In this document: positions 36,570 through 46,107 of the stretch, in pieces
Layout: every line of letters starts with the position of its first letter
How positions within the stretch are numbered: the stretch's first letter is position 1
Origin: Nostoc sp. UCD121
GTDB taxonomy: Bacteria > Cyanobacteriota > Cyanobacteriia > Cyanobacteriales > Nostocaceae
Direction: 5' to 3'
Assembly: GCF_014222285.1 (NCBI RefSeq)
Contig: NZ_JACKZS010000018.1
Span: 1-63,813, forward strand
DNA length: 63,813 nt
Notes under the pieces: model-generated
Seen by the model: the letters and a program-made list of their open reading frames with translations, nothing else
Database searches by the model: none
What the model was told of the DNA's origin: nothing
Made by a program: the position numbers and the translations under genes

Positions 36570-37811
36570 ATGTTTACTTTTAATCGGTTGCAATCTAGAA
36601 CAGCTGCACTCATGGCTTTGACCGTCACAGTAGGCACTGTAGCTCCTTTGATTACAGCTTCTCCATCTTTAGCTCAAACTACTTTTTCTGATGTTTCATC
36701 TAATTATTGGGCGGCACAATTTATTCAACAATTGTCACAACGTGGTGTAATTGCCGGATTTCCTGATGGTAGTTTCCGTCCTGAAGAAGCAGTGACACGC
36801 GCTCAATTTGCCGCTATGGTCAACAAAGCTTTTCAAAAATCACAGCAACGATCACCAATAAACTTTGCTGACGTGCCCAGCAATTATTGGGCATCAAGCG
36901 CCATTCAGCAAGCTTATACCATTGGTTTCTTATCTGGATATCCCGGTAATCGCTTTGAACCTAACCAAGCTATTCCTCGCCAACAGGTTTTAGTTTCCCT
37001 CGCTAACGGTCTGGAATATAGTCCCAGTGGCAATACCGAAAGCACTCTGCAATACTTCAACGATGCCTCTAACATCGCTAGCTATGCCCGTAGCCCGATC
37101 GCAGCTGCAACTGAAAAGCAAATAGTTGTGAACTATCCTAATGTGAAGTTCCTGAATCCAACTGCAACCGCTACTCGCGCCCAAGTAGCAGCTTTTATCT
37201 ACCAAGCACTGGTTAGTTCTAACCAAGCTTCAGCAATTAACTCGCCTTATGTTGTGGCTGTCGGGTCTACTAACCCAACGCCTGTATCAGTCACAATTCC
37301 CCAAGGGACTGCTATCCCTGTGAAGTATGACAAGGCAGAAAAAATTCTGGTTACAAAGGATGAAACAGCGCCTTTGACATTGACAGTATCCCAAAACGTA
37401 GTAACACAAGACGGATCTGTAGTGATTCCGGCTGGTAGTCAAGTTATTGGTCAACTCAAGCCTGCTACAGGCGGTTCTCAATTCGTTGCCCAGAAACTGG
37501 TTTTGACCAGTGGACAGGAGTATCAGCTTAACGCTAGCTCTGAAGTGATCACCAAAACTGAAACCGTCAAGAAGGGTACTAGTGTTGGTTCAATTATCAA
37601 AAATACTGTATTGGGTGCAGGTGCGGCAACTGCGGTATCTGCTGTAACTGGCGATCGCGCGATCGCCACAGAAGAAGTTTTGGGTGGCGCTGGTATCGGT
37701 GCATTGGTTGGTCTGTTCTTCGGTAAGAATAGCGTTGACTTAATCGCCATTGACCCAGATACCGATTTACAAATGACCATCAATCAAAACTTGTTGGTTT
37801 CACTCAGATAG
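36570..37811 (+). CDS. SLH-domain surface protein
   Basis: 413 residues. A signal peptide (about 1-35) ends at the AQ-TTFSD boundary. Three S-layer homology motifs follow, at about residues 38-92, 100-150 and 158-205 (FSDVSSNYWAAQFIQQLSQRG, then FADVPSNYWASSAI...). They bind cell-wall polymer. After this comes a beta-rich domain (VPVSVTIPQGTAIPVKYDKAEK, QLNASSEVITKTETVKKG) and a glycine-zipper segment (GGAGIGALVGLFFGKN), which could insert in a membrane. It is likely located at the cell envelope. A repeat array and a convergent kinase gene follow. Confidence 0.85.
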   Translation: MFTFNRLQSRTAALMALTVTVGTVAPLITASPSLAQTTFSDVSSNYWAAQFIQQLSQRGVIAGFPDGSFRPEEAVTRAQFAAMVNKAFQKSQQRSPINFADVPSNYWASSAIQQAYTIGFLSGYPGNRFEPNQAIPRQQVLVSLANGLEYSPSGNTESTLQYFNDASNIASYARSPIAAATEKQIVVNYPNVKFLNPTATATRAQVAAFIYQALVSSNQASAINSPYVVAVGSTNPTPVSVTIPQGTAIPVKYDKAEKILVTKDETAPLTLTVSQNVVTQDGSVVIPAGSQVIGQLKPATGGSQFVAQKLVLTSGQEYQLNASSEVITKTETVKKGTSVGSIIKNTVLGAGAATAVSAVTGDRAIATEEVLGGAGIGALVGLFFGKNSVDLIAIDPDTDLQMTINQNLLVSLR

Positions 37812-37866
37812 TCATTGGTCATTGGTTTTTACAAAGGACGAATGACAAAGGACAAAGGACAAATCC
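37811..37866. repeat. Heptamer repeats between convergent genes
   Basis: GTCATTG units (37812-37826) are followed by ACGAATGACAAAGGACA-type units (37836-37860). This is the same complementary design as in the zwf-opcA spacer. Here the array lies between two convergent genes, so the hairpin could act as a bidirectional transcription stop. Confidence 0.85.
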
Positions 37867-39206
37867 TAAACTTCTGGCAACCAAATAATAAACGTAGTCC
37901 CCGGTGCATTGGGTGAAGTTAGCTTAGAGTTGATTGCAGGGCTGAAAACCTCGATTTCACCCTGCATTTGCTCTATTAATTGTTTGGCGATCGCTAACCC
38001 CAAACCTGTGCCAGGGATTTCTGTTTGCGCTTGTACACCCCGATAATGCCGTTCTCCAAGATGTTCTAAATCTTGGGGTGGAATGCCAGGCCCGTTGTCA
38101 CTAATTACAATTCCCTGAAAATTAGCTTTTTCTTGCCCCGCCTGAATCAAAATTTTGCCACCAGTGGGAGTATATTTCAAAGCATTATCGATGATGTTAG
38201 TTAAAACTTCTCGTAATGCTTTGATGTTGGCACGTACCAGGGGTGAATTCTGTTTAATTTCAGTTATTAGTTTTAGCTTTCGCTCTTGGGCAATCGCTTT
38301 GGCTGATATTAATAATGGTTCTAATATATCTGCTAACGAGCAGTCAACTGCCTTATCTCCCGTTCCTGGCAATAGTAGCGGTGGTTTAGCGGATTTTTGG
38401 ATAGTTGCTTCTACAAATACTTCTTCGGGCAGATGTAGTGGTGCTAAATCTGTTTCTGTCAAGTCAATTACTTGATCGAATTGTTGTAGCAATTCTTGGA
38501 GGCGATCGCTTTCTCGCACAATACTATTTGCCACATCCCGGTTACTATCTCCTGGGCGCAGCCGCTTCAATAGCAGTTTACCAAAAGTCCGTAATGCCGT
38601 TAATGGGTTACGAAACTGATGCAACAGATTATCCAGCAAATCTCGCTGTTTTTCTTGGAGAATTTGTTGCTCACGCAACTGCTCCTCAAACCATGCCCGG
38701 CGTTGATCTAAAATACAAGCGATCGCTAATGTCTGGGCTATCTGTTGAATCTGACTTTCCTCATGTCCATTCCATGCGCGGTCTTGCCTACCCGTCACCA
38801 ATAACCCCATCATCACACCCTCATAAACCAGAGGTAAAACAATTTGGTTGCCACTAAAGAGGTATTCCTCTTTTAAATGGGGTTGAGATGCCTCAGAGTG
38901 CTGTGATGAGGTTGGAAATTCCGATTCTGCTGTCAATAACCTTCTGCGATCGTTGGGTAATATAAACACATTTCCAACTTGAAGTTGCTTGTGTACTACT
39001 GTCGCCTCAGCAGTCTCTTCCTCTGGCGGTAATAATGCTGTTTCTGGGTAAATTACCACAGGAATCAGTTTGGCCTCACCAGAAGGAGTCTCTACCAATT
39101 CTTGTGTCAGGTACACAATACTTAAAGTTGCTCCCAGCCCTTGGGTTAGTAGCGCTATTTGCTCTCGACACAGAGCAATAAAATCGGAACTGGCAGACAT
39201 TAACAT
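37866..39206 (-). CDS. Cyanobacterial GAF-containing sensor histidine kinase
   Basis: 446 residues, no membrane segment. Residues 1-170 form a GAF-like sensor domain with a long internal Glu/Ser-rich loop. The HisKA dimerisation segment carries the phospho-acceptor H196 in LLHQFRNPLTALRTF. The C-terminal HATPase has the N-box (LREVLTNIIDNALKYTPTGG), DNGPGIP and GTGLGLAIAKQL. It would phosphorylate a response regulator not encoded nearby. It is a soluble kinase whose signal cannot be read from sequence. The gene stands alone. Confidence 0.92.
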   Translation of the reverse strand: MLMSASSDFIALCREQIALLTQGLGATLSIVYLTQELVETPSGEAKLIPVVIYPETALLPPEEETAEATVVHKQLQVGNVFILPNDRRRLLTAESEFPTSSQHSEASQPHLKEEYLFSGNQIVLPLVYEGVMMGLLVTGRQDRAWNGHEESQIQQIAQTLAIACILDQRRAWFEEQLREQQILQEKQRDLLDNLLHQFRNPLTALRTFGKLLLKRLRPGDSNRDVANSIVRESDRLQELLQQFDQVIDLTETDLAPLHLPEEVFVEATIQKSAKPPLLLPGTGDKAVDCSLADILEPLLISAKAIAQERKLKLITEIKQNSPLVRANIKALREVLTNIIDNALKYTPTGGKILIQAGQEKANFQGIVISDNGPGIPPQDLEHLGERHYRGVQAQTEIPGTGLGLAIAKQLIEQMQGEIEVFSPAINSKLTSPNAPGTTFIIWLPEV

Positions 39207-39493
39207 TTTTTAGCTCTTGCTCAAGATTACAGATTTTGAGGCATGATAATAAGAGAGGATACTTAATTTTTACCTCACCCATTCAATAAAAGCTTAACTA
39301 AAATCTTTTTAGTGATGGTTTGTACCAAGGAATTATTTTCTTAGGTAATTTCGTTTTATCTATTTTCAAAGATGTTAATTTTCTTGCATGAAAAGGTTAA
39401 AAACTATTGATATTTTGAACTAGAACTTATATAATGACGACGGATTTTGTAGCTAACACTACAATCTATAGCTTGAAAGAGGAGGACAATAGG

Positions 39494-39811
39494 TTGGCAA
39501 GGAGACGCAAAAGGAAAAGTCGCCGTCGTCAAGAAGGACGGCGTATTTTGGAACACGTGCCTCAATATAGCATCGAAAGTGGCGAAGAAAAACCTGTGAC
39601 AGCAGCGAGAAGATTCATTCAAGCTGAAGGGATTTTGCCACCTGCGTTGCTACTCGTAAAGCGAAATGAACACACAACAGATCGTTATTTCTGGGCAGAA
39701 AAGGGACTGTTTGGTGCTCAATACGTAGAGGAAAACCATTTCTTGTTTCCAAGCTTGAGGGTATTAGAACCTTCGCCTGGTCAAGAACCTCTTGCTTTAG
39801 CTAGCCGGTGA
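39494..39811 (+). CDS. DUF3155 protein
   Basis: The TTG at 39494 is chosen because AGGAGG-type sequence (39480-39485) sits 8 bases upstream and the family begins there with a basic cluster (ARRRKRKSRRRQEG). The alternative ATG at 39434 has no ribosome-binding site and adds 20 unlike residues. The product is about 105 residues: a very basic N-terminus, then the conserved HVPQYSIESGEEKPVTAARRF and a C-terminal FWAEKGLFGAQYVEENHFLF. This is a cyanobacterial conserved protein of unknown function; the basic start suggests binding to nucleic acid (inference). Confidence 0.82.
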   Translation: MARRRKRKSRRRQEGRRILEHVPQYSIESGEEKPVTAARRFIQAEGILPPALLLVKRNEHTTDRYFWAEKGLFGAQYVEENHFLFPSLRVLEPSPGQEPLALASR

Positions 39812-40245
39812 ACCATAGTTGGTCATCTTACACATTGAGTGTGGCTCCTGACTATTCATTAACTGGCAAAATAGCTAAGTTTATGCAAAATTTAATTTTT
39901 TTTTAGTTTGGAGCTGATTTGCCAGTAAGGCTAGTCCAGGTAGTTGGAAAATAAACTAGTCTCAAAGCACGCTAGATTGCATGGGTTGATACTAGTGTCA
40001 TGATATAGAAGGGAGTGGGTATAGAGCCAAGCGCCTCCAAAAGCGCTAGTGAAGTTGCGCTCTTATACCGTGAATTGTTAACCAAGCTCTGTCAACGAAT
40101 TTAAGTTAATTAATTTAAATTTCTCCCCACGATATAAATCGTGGGGAAAATGACAAAGCAGAAGTCTTGATTTCCTCCTTTTTACTTTTCATTGCTTAAA
40201 GATTAGATCAGGTCAGAAGTCTGCATATCATAAAAAAATCAACAA
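39812..40245. other. Spacer with a bidirectional terminator
   Basis: 434 bp between convergent genes. TCCCCACGAT (40124-40133) pairs with ATCGTGGGGA (40138-40147) over a 4-nt loop, with A/T on both sides, so it could stop transcription in both directions. Nothing else is seen. Confidence 0.55.
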
Positions 40246-40776
40246 TTATTCACCAGCCTTGAGCTGTAGAGTTCTCTGTAACTCACTGAGTTCATCTCGA
40301 TGGGCAACTACAGTGATCTTACTTGAGGAGGTTTGTTCGCTCTGAGTTGTTTCTACTTTGAGTGACACCTTCTCAAGTCTTCCAGATTTTTTCCAATAAA
40401 ACAGACCACTTAAAGGCGACAGCAGTACCATAGCCAAAACAATGGGACTGAGGTTAGGAAAAAGCAGGTATACGACTAGTGAGAGACAAACAATCCCAGT
40501 CGCTGCCAGCAGAGTTAAAAATATAGCTAAAAACCAACTGGGGCGAACATTCCCTTCAAAAGTCACTTTGTTTTGTTCTCGGTCTACCTCTGCCACTTGG
40601 TAAGATCGGGAGCGGAAATACTCTTTTAATTGAGACATTACAGCAGCTTCATCTTGCTCAGATACCAGTTGCACTGTTTGTATGCGGTCTTTAGTCGAGG
40701 CACGAATAAAGAAAAACAGCCCAACCGATAACAACAAGGTTAGCAGGAACGTAGATGGCAGAATAGCAGTATCCAT
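40246..40776 (-). CDS. CCB1-like cofactor assembly protein (complex C subunit B)
   Basis: 176 residues with three likely membrane segments (about 9-24, 81-105, 109-127). The order FLLTLLLSVGLFFFIRAS and TKDRIQTVQL, then a soluble part, VTFEGNVRPSWFLAIFLTLL, a second membrane hairpin ending in GLFYWKKSGR, and a C-terminal RDELSELQRTL recalls the CCB1 family. CCB proteins attach heme c(n) to cytochrome b6 in the thylakoid membrane. The match is from memory of the family, so alternatives are open. A PadR regulator gene lies upstream on the same strand (52-bp gap), suggesting co-transcription. Confidence 0.65.
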   Translation of the reverse strand: MDTAILPSTFLLTLLLSVGLFFFIRASTKDRIQTVQLVSEQDEAAVMSQLKEYFRSRSYQVAEVDREQNKVTFEGNVRPSWFLAIFLTLLAATGIVCLSLVVYLLFPNLSPIVLAMVLLSPLSGLFYWKKSGRLEKVSLKVETTQSEQTSSSKITVVAHRDELSELQRTLQLKAGE

Positions 40777-40828
40777 AACTGATTGTTATTGTTTGACTGG
40801 AGGAGACTTATTCATTATCAATTATTTG

Positions 40829-41176
40829 TTACTTTGTCCTCCTATTGATGTAGTTAAGCCATTGCAAAGCTAAATCCTGCGCTTGAACTTGCCATTCTGG
40901 AGAAACTTGGTACATCCGCCTGGGTCGTCCTCGTCCTTCCAGTTTCTTCCAATATCCAGTGATTGCCTTTTCGTCTTCCAGAAATTTGATTGCACTATAA
41001 AGCACAGTATCCGAAAGCCTATAGGTTGGATATTCAGTTTCTAATTGCTCAATCAACTCGGTTCCGTAGGATTCACCTTGTAATAAAACAGACAGTATGT
41101 AACAAACTGCTACTTCCTGACAAAGGTAAGTTGGCGGAGGATTTTCAAAGAATTGATATATATCCTCAAGTTTCAT
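40829..41176 (-). CDS. PadR-family transcriptional regulator
   Basis: 115 residues with the PadR winged helix: CYILSVLLQGESYGTELIEQLE, TEYPTYRLSDTVLYSAIKFLE and GYWKKLEGRGRPRRMYQVSPE, where the wing has RGRPRR. A short C-terminal helix is probably for dimerisation. It begins MKLEDIYQFFENPP. It controls genes that cannot be identified here; autoregulation and control of the following CCB1-like gene are the simplest guesses. No PadR-type operator was recognised upstream. Confidence 0.9.
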   Translation of the reverse strand: MKLEDIYQFFENPPPTYLCQEVAVCYILSVLLQGESYGTELIEQLETEYPTYRLSDTVLYSAIKFLEDEKAITGYWKKLEGRGRPRRMYQVSPEWQVQAQDLALQWLNYINRRTK

Positions 41177-42142
41177 GGTTAGTGAATGGCTAAAAAAATG
41201 CCTTATGGTAAGGTCTACAATCCTTGTAGTCAGTATACAGTGCTACTGCCAAGTGAGTAATATATATAATGCTACTTAGACTAGATTTACAAAGCGTAAA
41301 TACCAAACGATTATCCACGCTTGTGAAGTCGTGGTAAGAGTTGCGAGTTTTAGGGAAACAAAGAAATGTACCCTAATCCAAGCTTGATATGGTGTGGTGA
41401 GGAGCTAACAGAGAGTAGCAAATTCACTTAGTACAGAAGGTACTTAGTATGATCAGATTAGGGCAAATGCCAAGCCCCAGCTTTTAGGCGTGAGGTTTCT
41501 GACTGTCTTGGTGTTAAGTAATGCCAAGGTAGTTAGAAATGCTTAAGCAATAAAATGCCATCGAAGAAATTTTACAGGTAAAATGCAATTTTGTCTTTAA
41601 AACTTAATAAACACTTTGTTTTACAGTGATTTTCCCAATGCAAATCATAAGAATTTAAGCTATGGGATATGTGTGTTTTAAAGCTGCTACGGTGGTGGAC
41701 ACACTTAAGTAGTACGCATTACTGATTTGCTGGATAAGAGAATCTCTTGTCGCATTTGGTAAATGTGATAGTAAATTTATCAAAGAAGACGCAAAGACTA
41801 GAGCATCGATTCAGTGATCAAAAACCTAATTTCCAGCCTCCTTGACTAAAAGATCAGAGGTTAGGGAGACATGATTAGTTACTGATAGACTTACGCAAAA
41901 CTGGTTGCTGTAGGGACAATTTATGAATTGCCCTACTTGAAAATCCTTCTTTTCGGCCATTATTTACGTAAGTCCTGACTGAATTGGTGTTCTCGGAGAA
42001 AGAGAGACGTAGAGTGCAATACCTCTCAACACAGTTCTCCGTGTTCTCCGAACTTTTGAGCTAAGGCTTCCTTAGATTAAACTTTTGTCTTTGTGTCTTT
42101 GTGTCCTTTGAAAGTGCCCGGCACATTGGCAATCTTCTATAT
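41177..42142. other. Long spacer with a MITE-like element
   Basis: 966 bp without a gene I can support. It contains CCACG...CGTGG near 41316-41335 (weak hairpin), a MITE-like element (41887-41976), and GTGTCTTTGTGTC-type repeats near 42090. A frame from 42101 to 42142 precedes the next gene but looks like repeat-derived sequence. Confidence 0.45.
41887..41976. mobile_element. Small MITE-like inverted repeat
   Basis: AGACTTACGCAAA (41887-41899) and, read inward from the right end, AGGACTTACGTAAA (about 41963-41976) are near-identical. Between them GTAGGGACAATT can pair with AATTGCCCTAC. The AGGACTTACGCA end is very common in Nostoc genomes. No target duplication was found. Confidence 0.5.
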
Positions 42143-42715
42143 ATGTCACAGACTCCTGATGCTCCATCATCTTCTCTGCGGGCTATTGCCCAAACCTTTC
42201 GCCTTACAGGTTGGATTAGCTTCTGGATTCAGCTAGTACTAGGTGTTGTTTCTAGCATAATTGTGTTGCTGTTCGCCATCTTTAATCAAAGAACTGGTAG
42301 TCCTAGTAATAATCCTGGGACTGGTTTTGGCGTATTTTTAGCAATTTGTGGATTGGTTGTTTTAGGTGGAGGTATTTATTTAGCTTATCGTTACACCAGA
42401 ATTGGCAAGCAATTGGAATCCTCCAATCCCAGCAACCGCCCTCGCAAAAGTGAGACTGTGCAAGTATTACGCTTAGGGCTGTGGGTGAATTTAGGGGGAA
42501 CACTGGTGACTCTTTTAGGCGCGCAAGCGATCGTTGGTACACTGGTAGCAAGATCCATATCTCCTCAAGCTATAACTACACAGTTTTTTGACCCTACCCG
42601 TATTATTAGCGGTCTAGATATGCTTGTTGTACAGGCAAACACCAACACTGTATCAGCGCATTTTGCAGGGCTTATAGCCTCATTGTGGCTACTCAATCGT
42701 ATTAATAGACCCTAG
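42143..42715 (+). CDS. DUF3611 membrane protein
   Basis: The start at 42143 (MSQTPDAPSSS) is preferred over 42101 because residues before it are repeat-like and the family begins near here. The product (about 190 residues) has four membrane segments (GWISFWIQLVLGVVSSIIVLL, GVFLAICGLVVLGGGIYLAY, LGLWVNLGGTLVTLLGAQAI and HFAGLIASLWLL). The conserved FRLTGWISFWIQLVLG identifies the family. It is probably in the thylakoid or plasma membrane (related plant proteins are plastid-directed, inference). Function unknown. No good Shine-Dalgarno sequence precedes it. Confidence 0.85.
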   Translation: MSQTPDAPSSSLRAIAQTFRLTGWISFWIQLVLGVVSSIIVLLFAIFNQRTGSPSNNPGTGFGVFLAICGLVVLGGGIYLAYRYTRIGKQLESSNPSNRPRKSETVQVLRLGLWVNLGGTLVTLLGAQAIVGTLVARSISPQAITTQFFDPTRIISGLDMLVVQANTNTVSAHFAGLIASLWLLNRINRP

Positions 42716-43080
42716 TTATAAGTTCTGTTAGCGGTAGCGGGGCGGGCGTTTCGCCTATGCTGAGTTTTCAAGAGTCAAAAGAAAATTATCATACTTTTCC
42801 GAAACGGGCAAAACTGCGTGTGAAGACAACTACATAATCCTTGAAAACATCCTGATAGTACAGCATTGCGTAAATGAACTATCCATTTCAAATCAATGAA
42901 ACGCTTGCAGTATAGGAATTACCAATTACCTTAGCGAGTCGGGAGAGCGGTACACTACGCATAGCAATATCACCGTAGGGGTACGGGTGTCATTAAGAAT
43001 TCCGCCAAGCTGTACTAACAAGTGATGCCAAAACTAAAACAGGGATGATGTTGTATACCTTTTTTATAAGTTTGAACACT
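42716..43080. other. Spacer with palindromic repeat fragments
   Basis: 365 bp. It contains the GCGGTAGCGGGGCGGGCG fragment near 42731 and a second, AGCGGTACACTACGCATAGC, near 42945. I see no gene. Confidence 0.45.
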
Positions 43081-43398
43081 ATGAAAAATCAACCAGCCCA
43101 TAAATTTAATCAAGACGTATGGAGATTTGGCGTACAGGTTTTCTTTAGTAGCATTGTATTGGGGCTGTGCATTTTCAAGCTTGGTTCGCCAGGGGACGAT
43201 AAGAATGTTGCTCTTTACTGGGGTGGTTTATCAAGTGTGCTTGCATACTGGTTGCCTTCACCTGGACAAACTAGAGACGATAAGGAAGCACAGAGTATCA
43301 CTCAAAGGACGTTTGCAGCTGCTGATAACAATAATGGTAATGGTCAAAGTCTTGCTCAGGTTACTGAAACAAGAGTGTCTCAGGATACGAGTTCATGA
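43081..43398 (+). CDS. Small membrane protein, unknown
   Basis: 105 residues from the ATG at 43081 (MKNQPAHKFN); an alternative start at 43045 is possible. One hydrophobic helix (about 17-33: VQVFFSSIVLGLCIFKL) is followed by a second weaker one (VALYWGGLSSVLAYWLPSPG) and an acidic, Asn/Gln-rich tail. The pattern ALYWGGLSSVLAYW is found in other cyanobacterial small proteins as far as I recall. Function unknown. In another frame (43380-43489) there is also a protein-like string, NAIYGFLVLAVMLGKNLDSE, which may be a relic. Confidence 0.6.
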   Translation: MKNQPAHKFNQDVWRFGVQVFFSSIVLGLCIFKLGSPGDDKNVALYWGGLSSVLAYWLPSPGQTRDDKEAQSITQRTFAAADNNNGNGQSLAQVTETRVSQDTSS

Positions 43399-43594
43399 TT
43401 GGTTAAATGCAATATATGGTTTCTTAGTCCTGGCAGTGATGCTAGGGAAAAATCTTGATTCAGAGATTAAGACTGAATTTTTGCAATAAACTTTGTTTTT
43501 CCAGTCACAGCAAACCAAAATTACTATATGCTAAATGCTTAATGTGTTAACTGTATTGACAGGAAGATTTTAGGCTAGAAACTGAGAAAAATCT

Positions 43595-44875
43595 GTGCTG
43601 GATATTAAGCAAATACGGGAAAATCCGCAATTAGTTCAAGAACGATTGAATAGTCGTAGTGGTAAATACGACATTGAACCGATTTTACAGTTCGATCGGC
43701 AACAACGGGAACTAGAGGGGACACGCAGTCAACTCCAAGCTCGGAGCAACGAAATCGGTAAAATTGTCGGGCAGAAGATTAAATCTGGGATTAATCCTCA
43801 AGACCCAGAAATTCAGGCTTTGCGCGATGAAGGTAACTCTGTCAAAGCGACGTTGAGCCAACTGGAACCCCAGGAAAAAGACCTCAAAGCTCAAATTGCT
43901 CAACTTGTGTTGGCACTTCCCAACTTACCAAGCGACTCTACACCCCTTGGGAAGAATGAGGAAGATAACGTAGAAGTGCGGCGTTGGGGTGATGAGTATA
44001 TTCCCCAAAATCCGAATATTCTCCCTCACTGGGAAATTGGTGAAAAGCTGGGTATTCTCAATGTTGAACGAGCGGTAAAAGTTGCCCAAAGTCGCTTTGT
44101 GACATTGATGGGCGCTGGTGCGGCATTGGAAAGGGCATTAATTCAATTTATGCTGACTCTCCATACTCAAGCTGGGTATGTCGAAGTCAGTCCGCCTCTA
44201 TTAGTTAATACCGAGTCTTTGACAGCGACCGGTCAGTTACCCAAGTTTGCTGAAGAAAGCTTTAAATGCGCGGATGATGATTTATGGCTGATTCCGACGG
44301 CGGAAGTTCCAGTTACAAATCTCTACCGGGGTGAAATTCTTGCTGCTGAAGATTTGCCTATTTACCACTGCGCTTTTACTCCCTGTTTTCGCCGAGAAGC
44401 TGGTAGCTATGGGCGCGATATGCGGGGGTTAATTCGCCTGCATCAGTTCAACAAGGTAGAAATGGTGAAATTTGTTGAACCTAGTACGTCTTTTGATGAA
44501 CTGGAGAAATTGGTGGGGAATGCAGAAGCGATTTTACAGGCGTTGCGGTTGCCTTATCGAGTAGTAAATTTAAGTACTGGGGATTTGGGATTTGCCTCTA
44601 CCAAAACTTATGATTTAGAGGTTTGGTTGCCCTCTTCTGGCAAATACCGCGAAATTTCTAGCTGTTCTAATACTATTGATTTCCAGGCGCGACGGGCTGA
44701 TATTCGCTTCAAGGAGGCGGGTAAGAAAGGTACTCAGTTCGTACATACCCTCAATGGTTCGGGTTTGGCTGTGGGGCGGACTATGGCAGCAATTTTGGAA
44801 AATTATCAGCAGCCTGATGGGACGGTGAGGATACCAGAAGCGCTGCAACCTTATTTGGGACGTGAAGTATTGTGA
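43595..44875 (+). CDS. serS: Seryl-tRNA synthetase
   Basis: A full-length class II enzyme (426 residues) that charges tRNA-Ser. It starts at GTG 43595 ([21 protein letters not shown]). The N-terminal coiled-coil arm occupies about residues 30-105. Class II motifs are in [11 protein letters not shown] (motif 1 region), [19 protein letters not shown] (motif 2) and [16 protein letters not shown] (motif 3). The serine site is TSTAE-like ([12 protein letters not shown]). No ATG in frame fits the arm, which supports GTG. It follows a small unknown gene by about 200 bp. Confidence 0.97.
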   Translation: MLDIKQIRENPQLVQERLNSRSGKYDIEPILQFDRQQRELEGTRSQLQARSNEIGKIVGQKIKSGINPQDPEIQALRDEGNSVKATLSQLEPQEKDLKAQIAQLVLALPNLPSDSTPLGKNEEDNVEVRRWGDEYIPQNPNILPHWEIGEKLGILNVERAVKVAQSRFVTLMGAGAALERALIQFMLTLHTQAGYVEVSPPLLVNTESLTATGQLPKFAEESFKCADDDLWLIPTAEVPVTNLYRGEILAAEDLPIYHCAFTPCFRREAGSYGRDMRGLIRLHQFNKVEMVKFVEPSTSFDELEKLVGNAEAILQALRLPYRVVNLSTGDLGFASTKTYDLEVWLPSSGKYREISSCSNTIDFQARRADIRFKEAGKKGTQFVHTLNGSGLAVGRTMAAILENYQQPDGTVRIPEALQPYLGREVL

Positions 44876-44965
44876 TTTGTCATTGGTCATTGGTCATTTG
44901 TCATTTGTCATTTGTCTTTTACCAATGAGCTATGCCCCATGCCCCATTCCCAATGCCCAATTAGA
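44876..44965. repeat. Heptamer and CCCAATG repeats in the serS-rseP spacer
   Basis: GTCATTG/GTCATTT units (about five, 44880-44918) are followed by GCCCCAT and CCCAATG units (44933-44960). They begin right after the serS stop. Confidence 0.85.
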
Positions 44966-45006
44966 ATAGAGATAACTATAGCTTAATATTTTCACTAATT
45001 TACTCT

Positions 45007-46107
45007 ATGTCAGTTTTAGCAGCGATCGCAGTCTTGGCTGTTTTGATCTTGGTACACGAGTTGGGACATTTTGTTGCAGCACGTTCTCAAGGCATTCTCG
45101 TTAACCGTTTTTCTTTGGGTTTTGGCCCAGTTCTTTTGAAGTATCAAGGTTCACAAACCGAATATGCTGTCCGCGCTTTTCCCTTGGGCGGCTTTGTGGG
45201 CTTTCCCGATGATGACCCCGATAGCGATATTCCACCCAATGACCCAAATCTGCTGCGTAACCGTCCAGTTTTAGACCGGGCAATTGTCATCAGTGCTGGA
45301 GTGATTGCAAATTTAATATTTGCCTATTTGGTGCTGGTTCTGCAATTGGGTATCGTTGGTATTCCCAAAGAATTAAACTATCAAGCTGGTGTGATTGTAC
45401 AGCCTGTTAATCAAGAATCTGTTGCCTATCAAGCAGGAGTTCGGGAAGGAGATATTATTCTGGCTGTTAATGGTCAAGAACTCCCTGCTTCTGACAAATC
45501 AACTCCTTTGCTGACTAAAGAAATTCAAACTCATCCCAATCAGCAAATCGAACTGAAAATTCTGCGTGAAAACCAACAACAATCCATCAAATTAACGCCA
45601 AAACTGGGAGCCGATGGCAAAGGTGTAGTTGGTGTGGCACTTAGTCCAAATGCTACAGCAGTTTATCGCCGTCCGAATAGTCCTTTTGAAATTTTTGGTC
45701 TTGCTGCTAACAGGTTTCAACAATTATTTGTTGGGACACTGAGCGGTTTTGGTCAGTTGATTACCAACTTTCAACAAACTGCTGGACAAGTTTCTGGCCC
45801 AGTTAATATTGTCAAAATAGGTGCAAAATTAGCTGAAGATAATAGCGTAAATCTGTTGTCTTTTGCGGCAATTATCAGCATTAACTTGGCTATTATCAAT
45901 ATTTTGCCTTTGCCAGCTTTGGATGGCGGACAACTAGCTTTTCTGCTGATTGAAGGTTTACGCGGTAAGCCTGTTCCGGCTCGGATTCAAGAAGGTGTAA
46001 TGCAAACTGGCTTGGTGTTACTTTTAGGGTTAGGAATTTTTCTGATCGTCAAAGAAACTACTCAATTAACTAGCCAATTGGAGTGGGTACAAAAATTATT
46101 CCAGTGA
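45007..46107 (+). CDS. rseP: RIP metalloprotease (RseP/site-2 protease)
   Basis: A 366-residue intramembrane zinc protease. The active site is HELGH at residues 17-21, in the first helix (VLAVLILVHELGHFVAARSQG). A single PDZ domain spans about residues 115-205 (VNQESVAYQAGVREGDIILAVNG). The C-terminal membrane helices carry NILPLPALDGGQ with the conserved Asp that binds zinc. It cleaves anti-sigma factors and signal-peptide remnants. Its stop overlaps the GTG start of nth (GTGA), so the two are translationally coupled. Confidence 0.95.
   Translation: MSVLAAIAVLAVLILVHELGHFVAARSQGILVNRFSLGFGPVLLKYQGSQTEYAVRAFPLGGFVGFPDDDPDSDIPPNDPNLLRNRPVLDRAIVISAGVIANLIFAYLVLVLQLGIVGIPKELNYQAGVIVQPVNQESVAYQAGVREGDIILAVNGQELPASDKSTPLLTKEIQTHPNQQIELKILRENQQQSIKLTPKLGADGKGVVGVALSPNATAVYRRPNSPFEIFGLAANRFQQLFVGTLSGFGQLITNFQQTAGQVSGPVNIVKIGAKLAEDNSVNLLSFAAIISINLAIINILPLPALDGGQLAFLLIEGLRGKPVPARIQEGVMQTGLVLLLGLGIFLIVKETTQLTSQLEWVQKLFQ

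Noticed and set aside
43127..43489. 120-codon frame overlapping the small membrane gene
   Set aside because: Mostly a shifted reading of 43081-43398; only its last 30 codons are protein-like, which is too little to call a gene.
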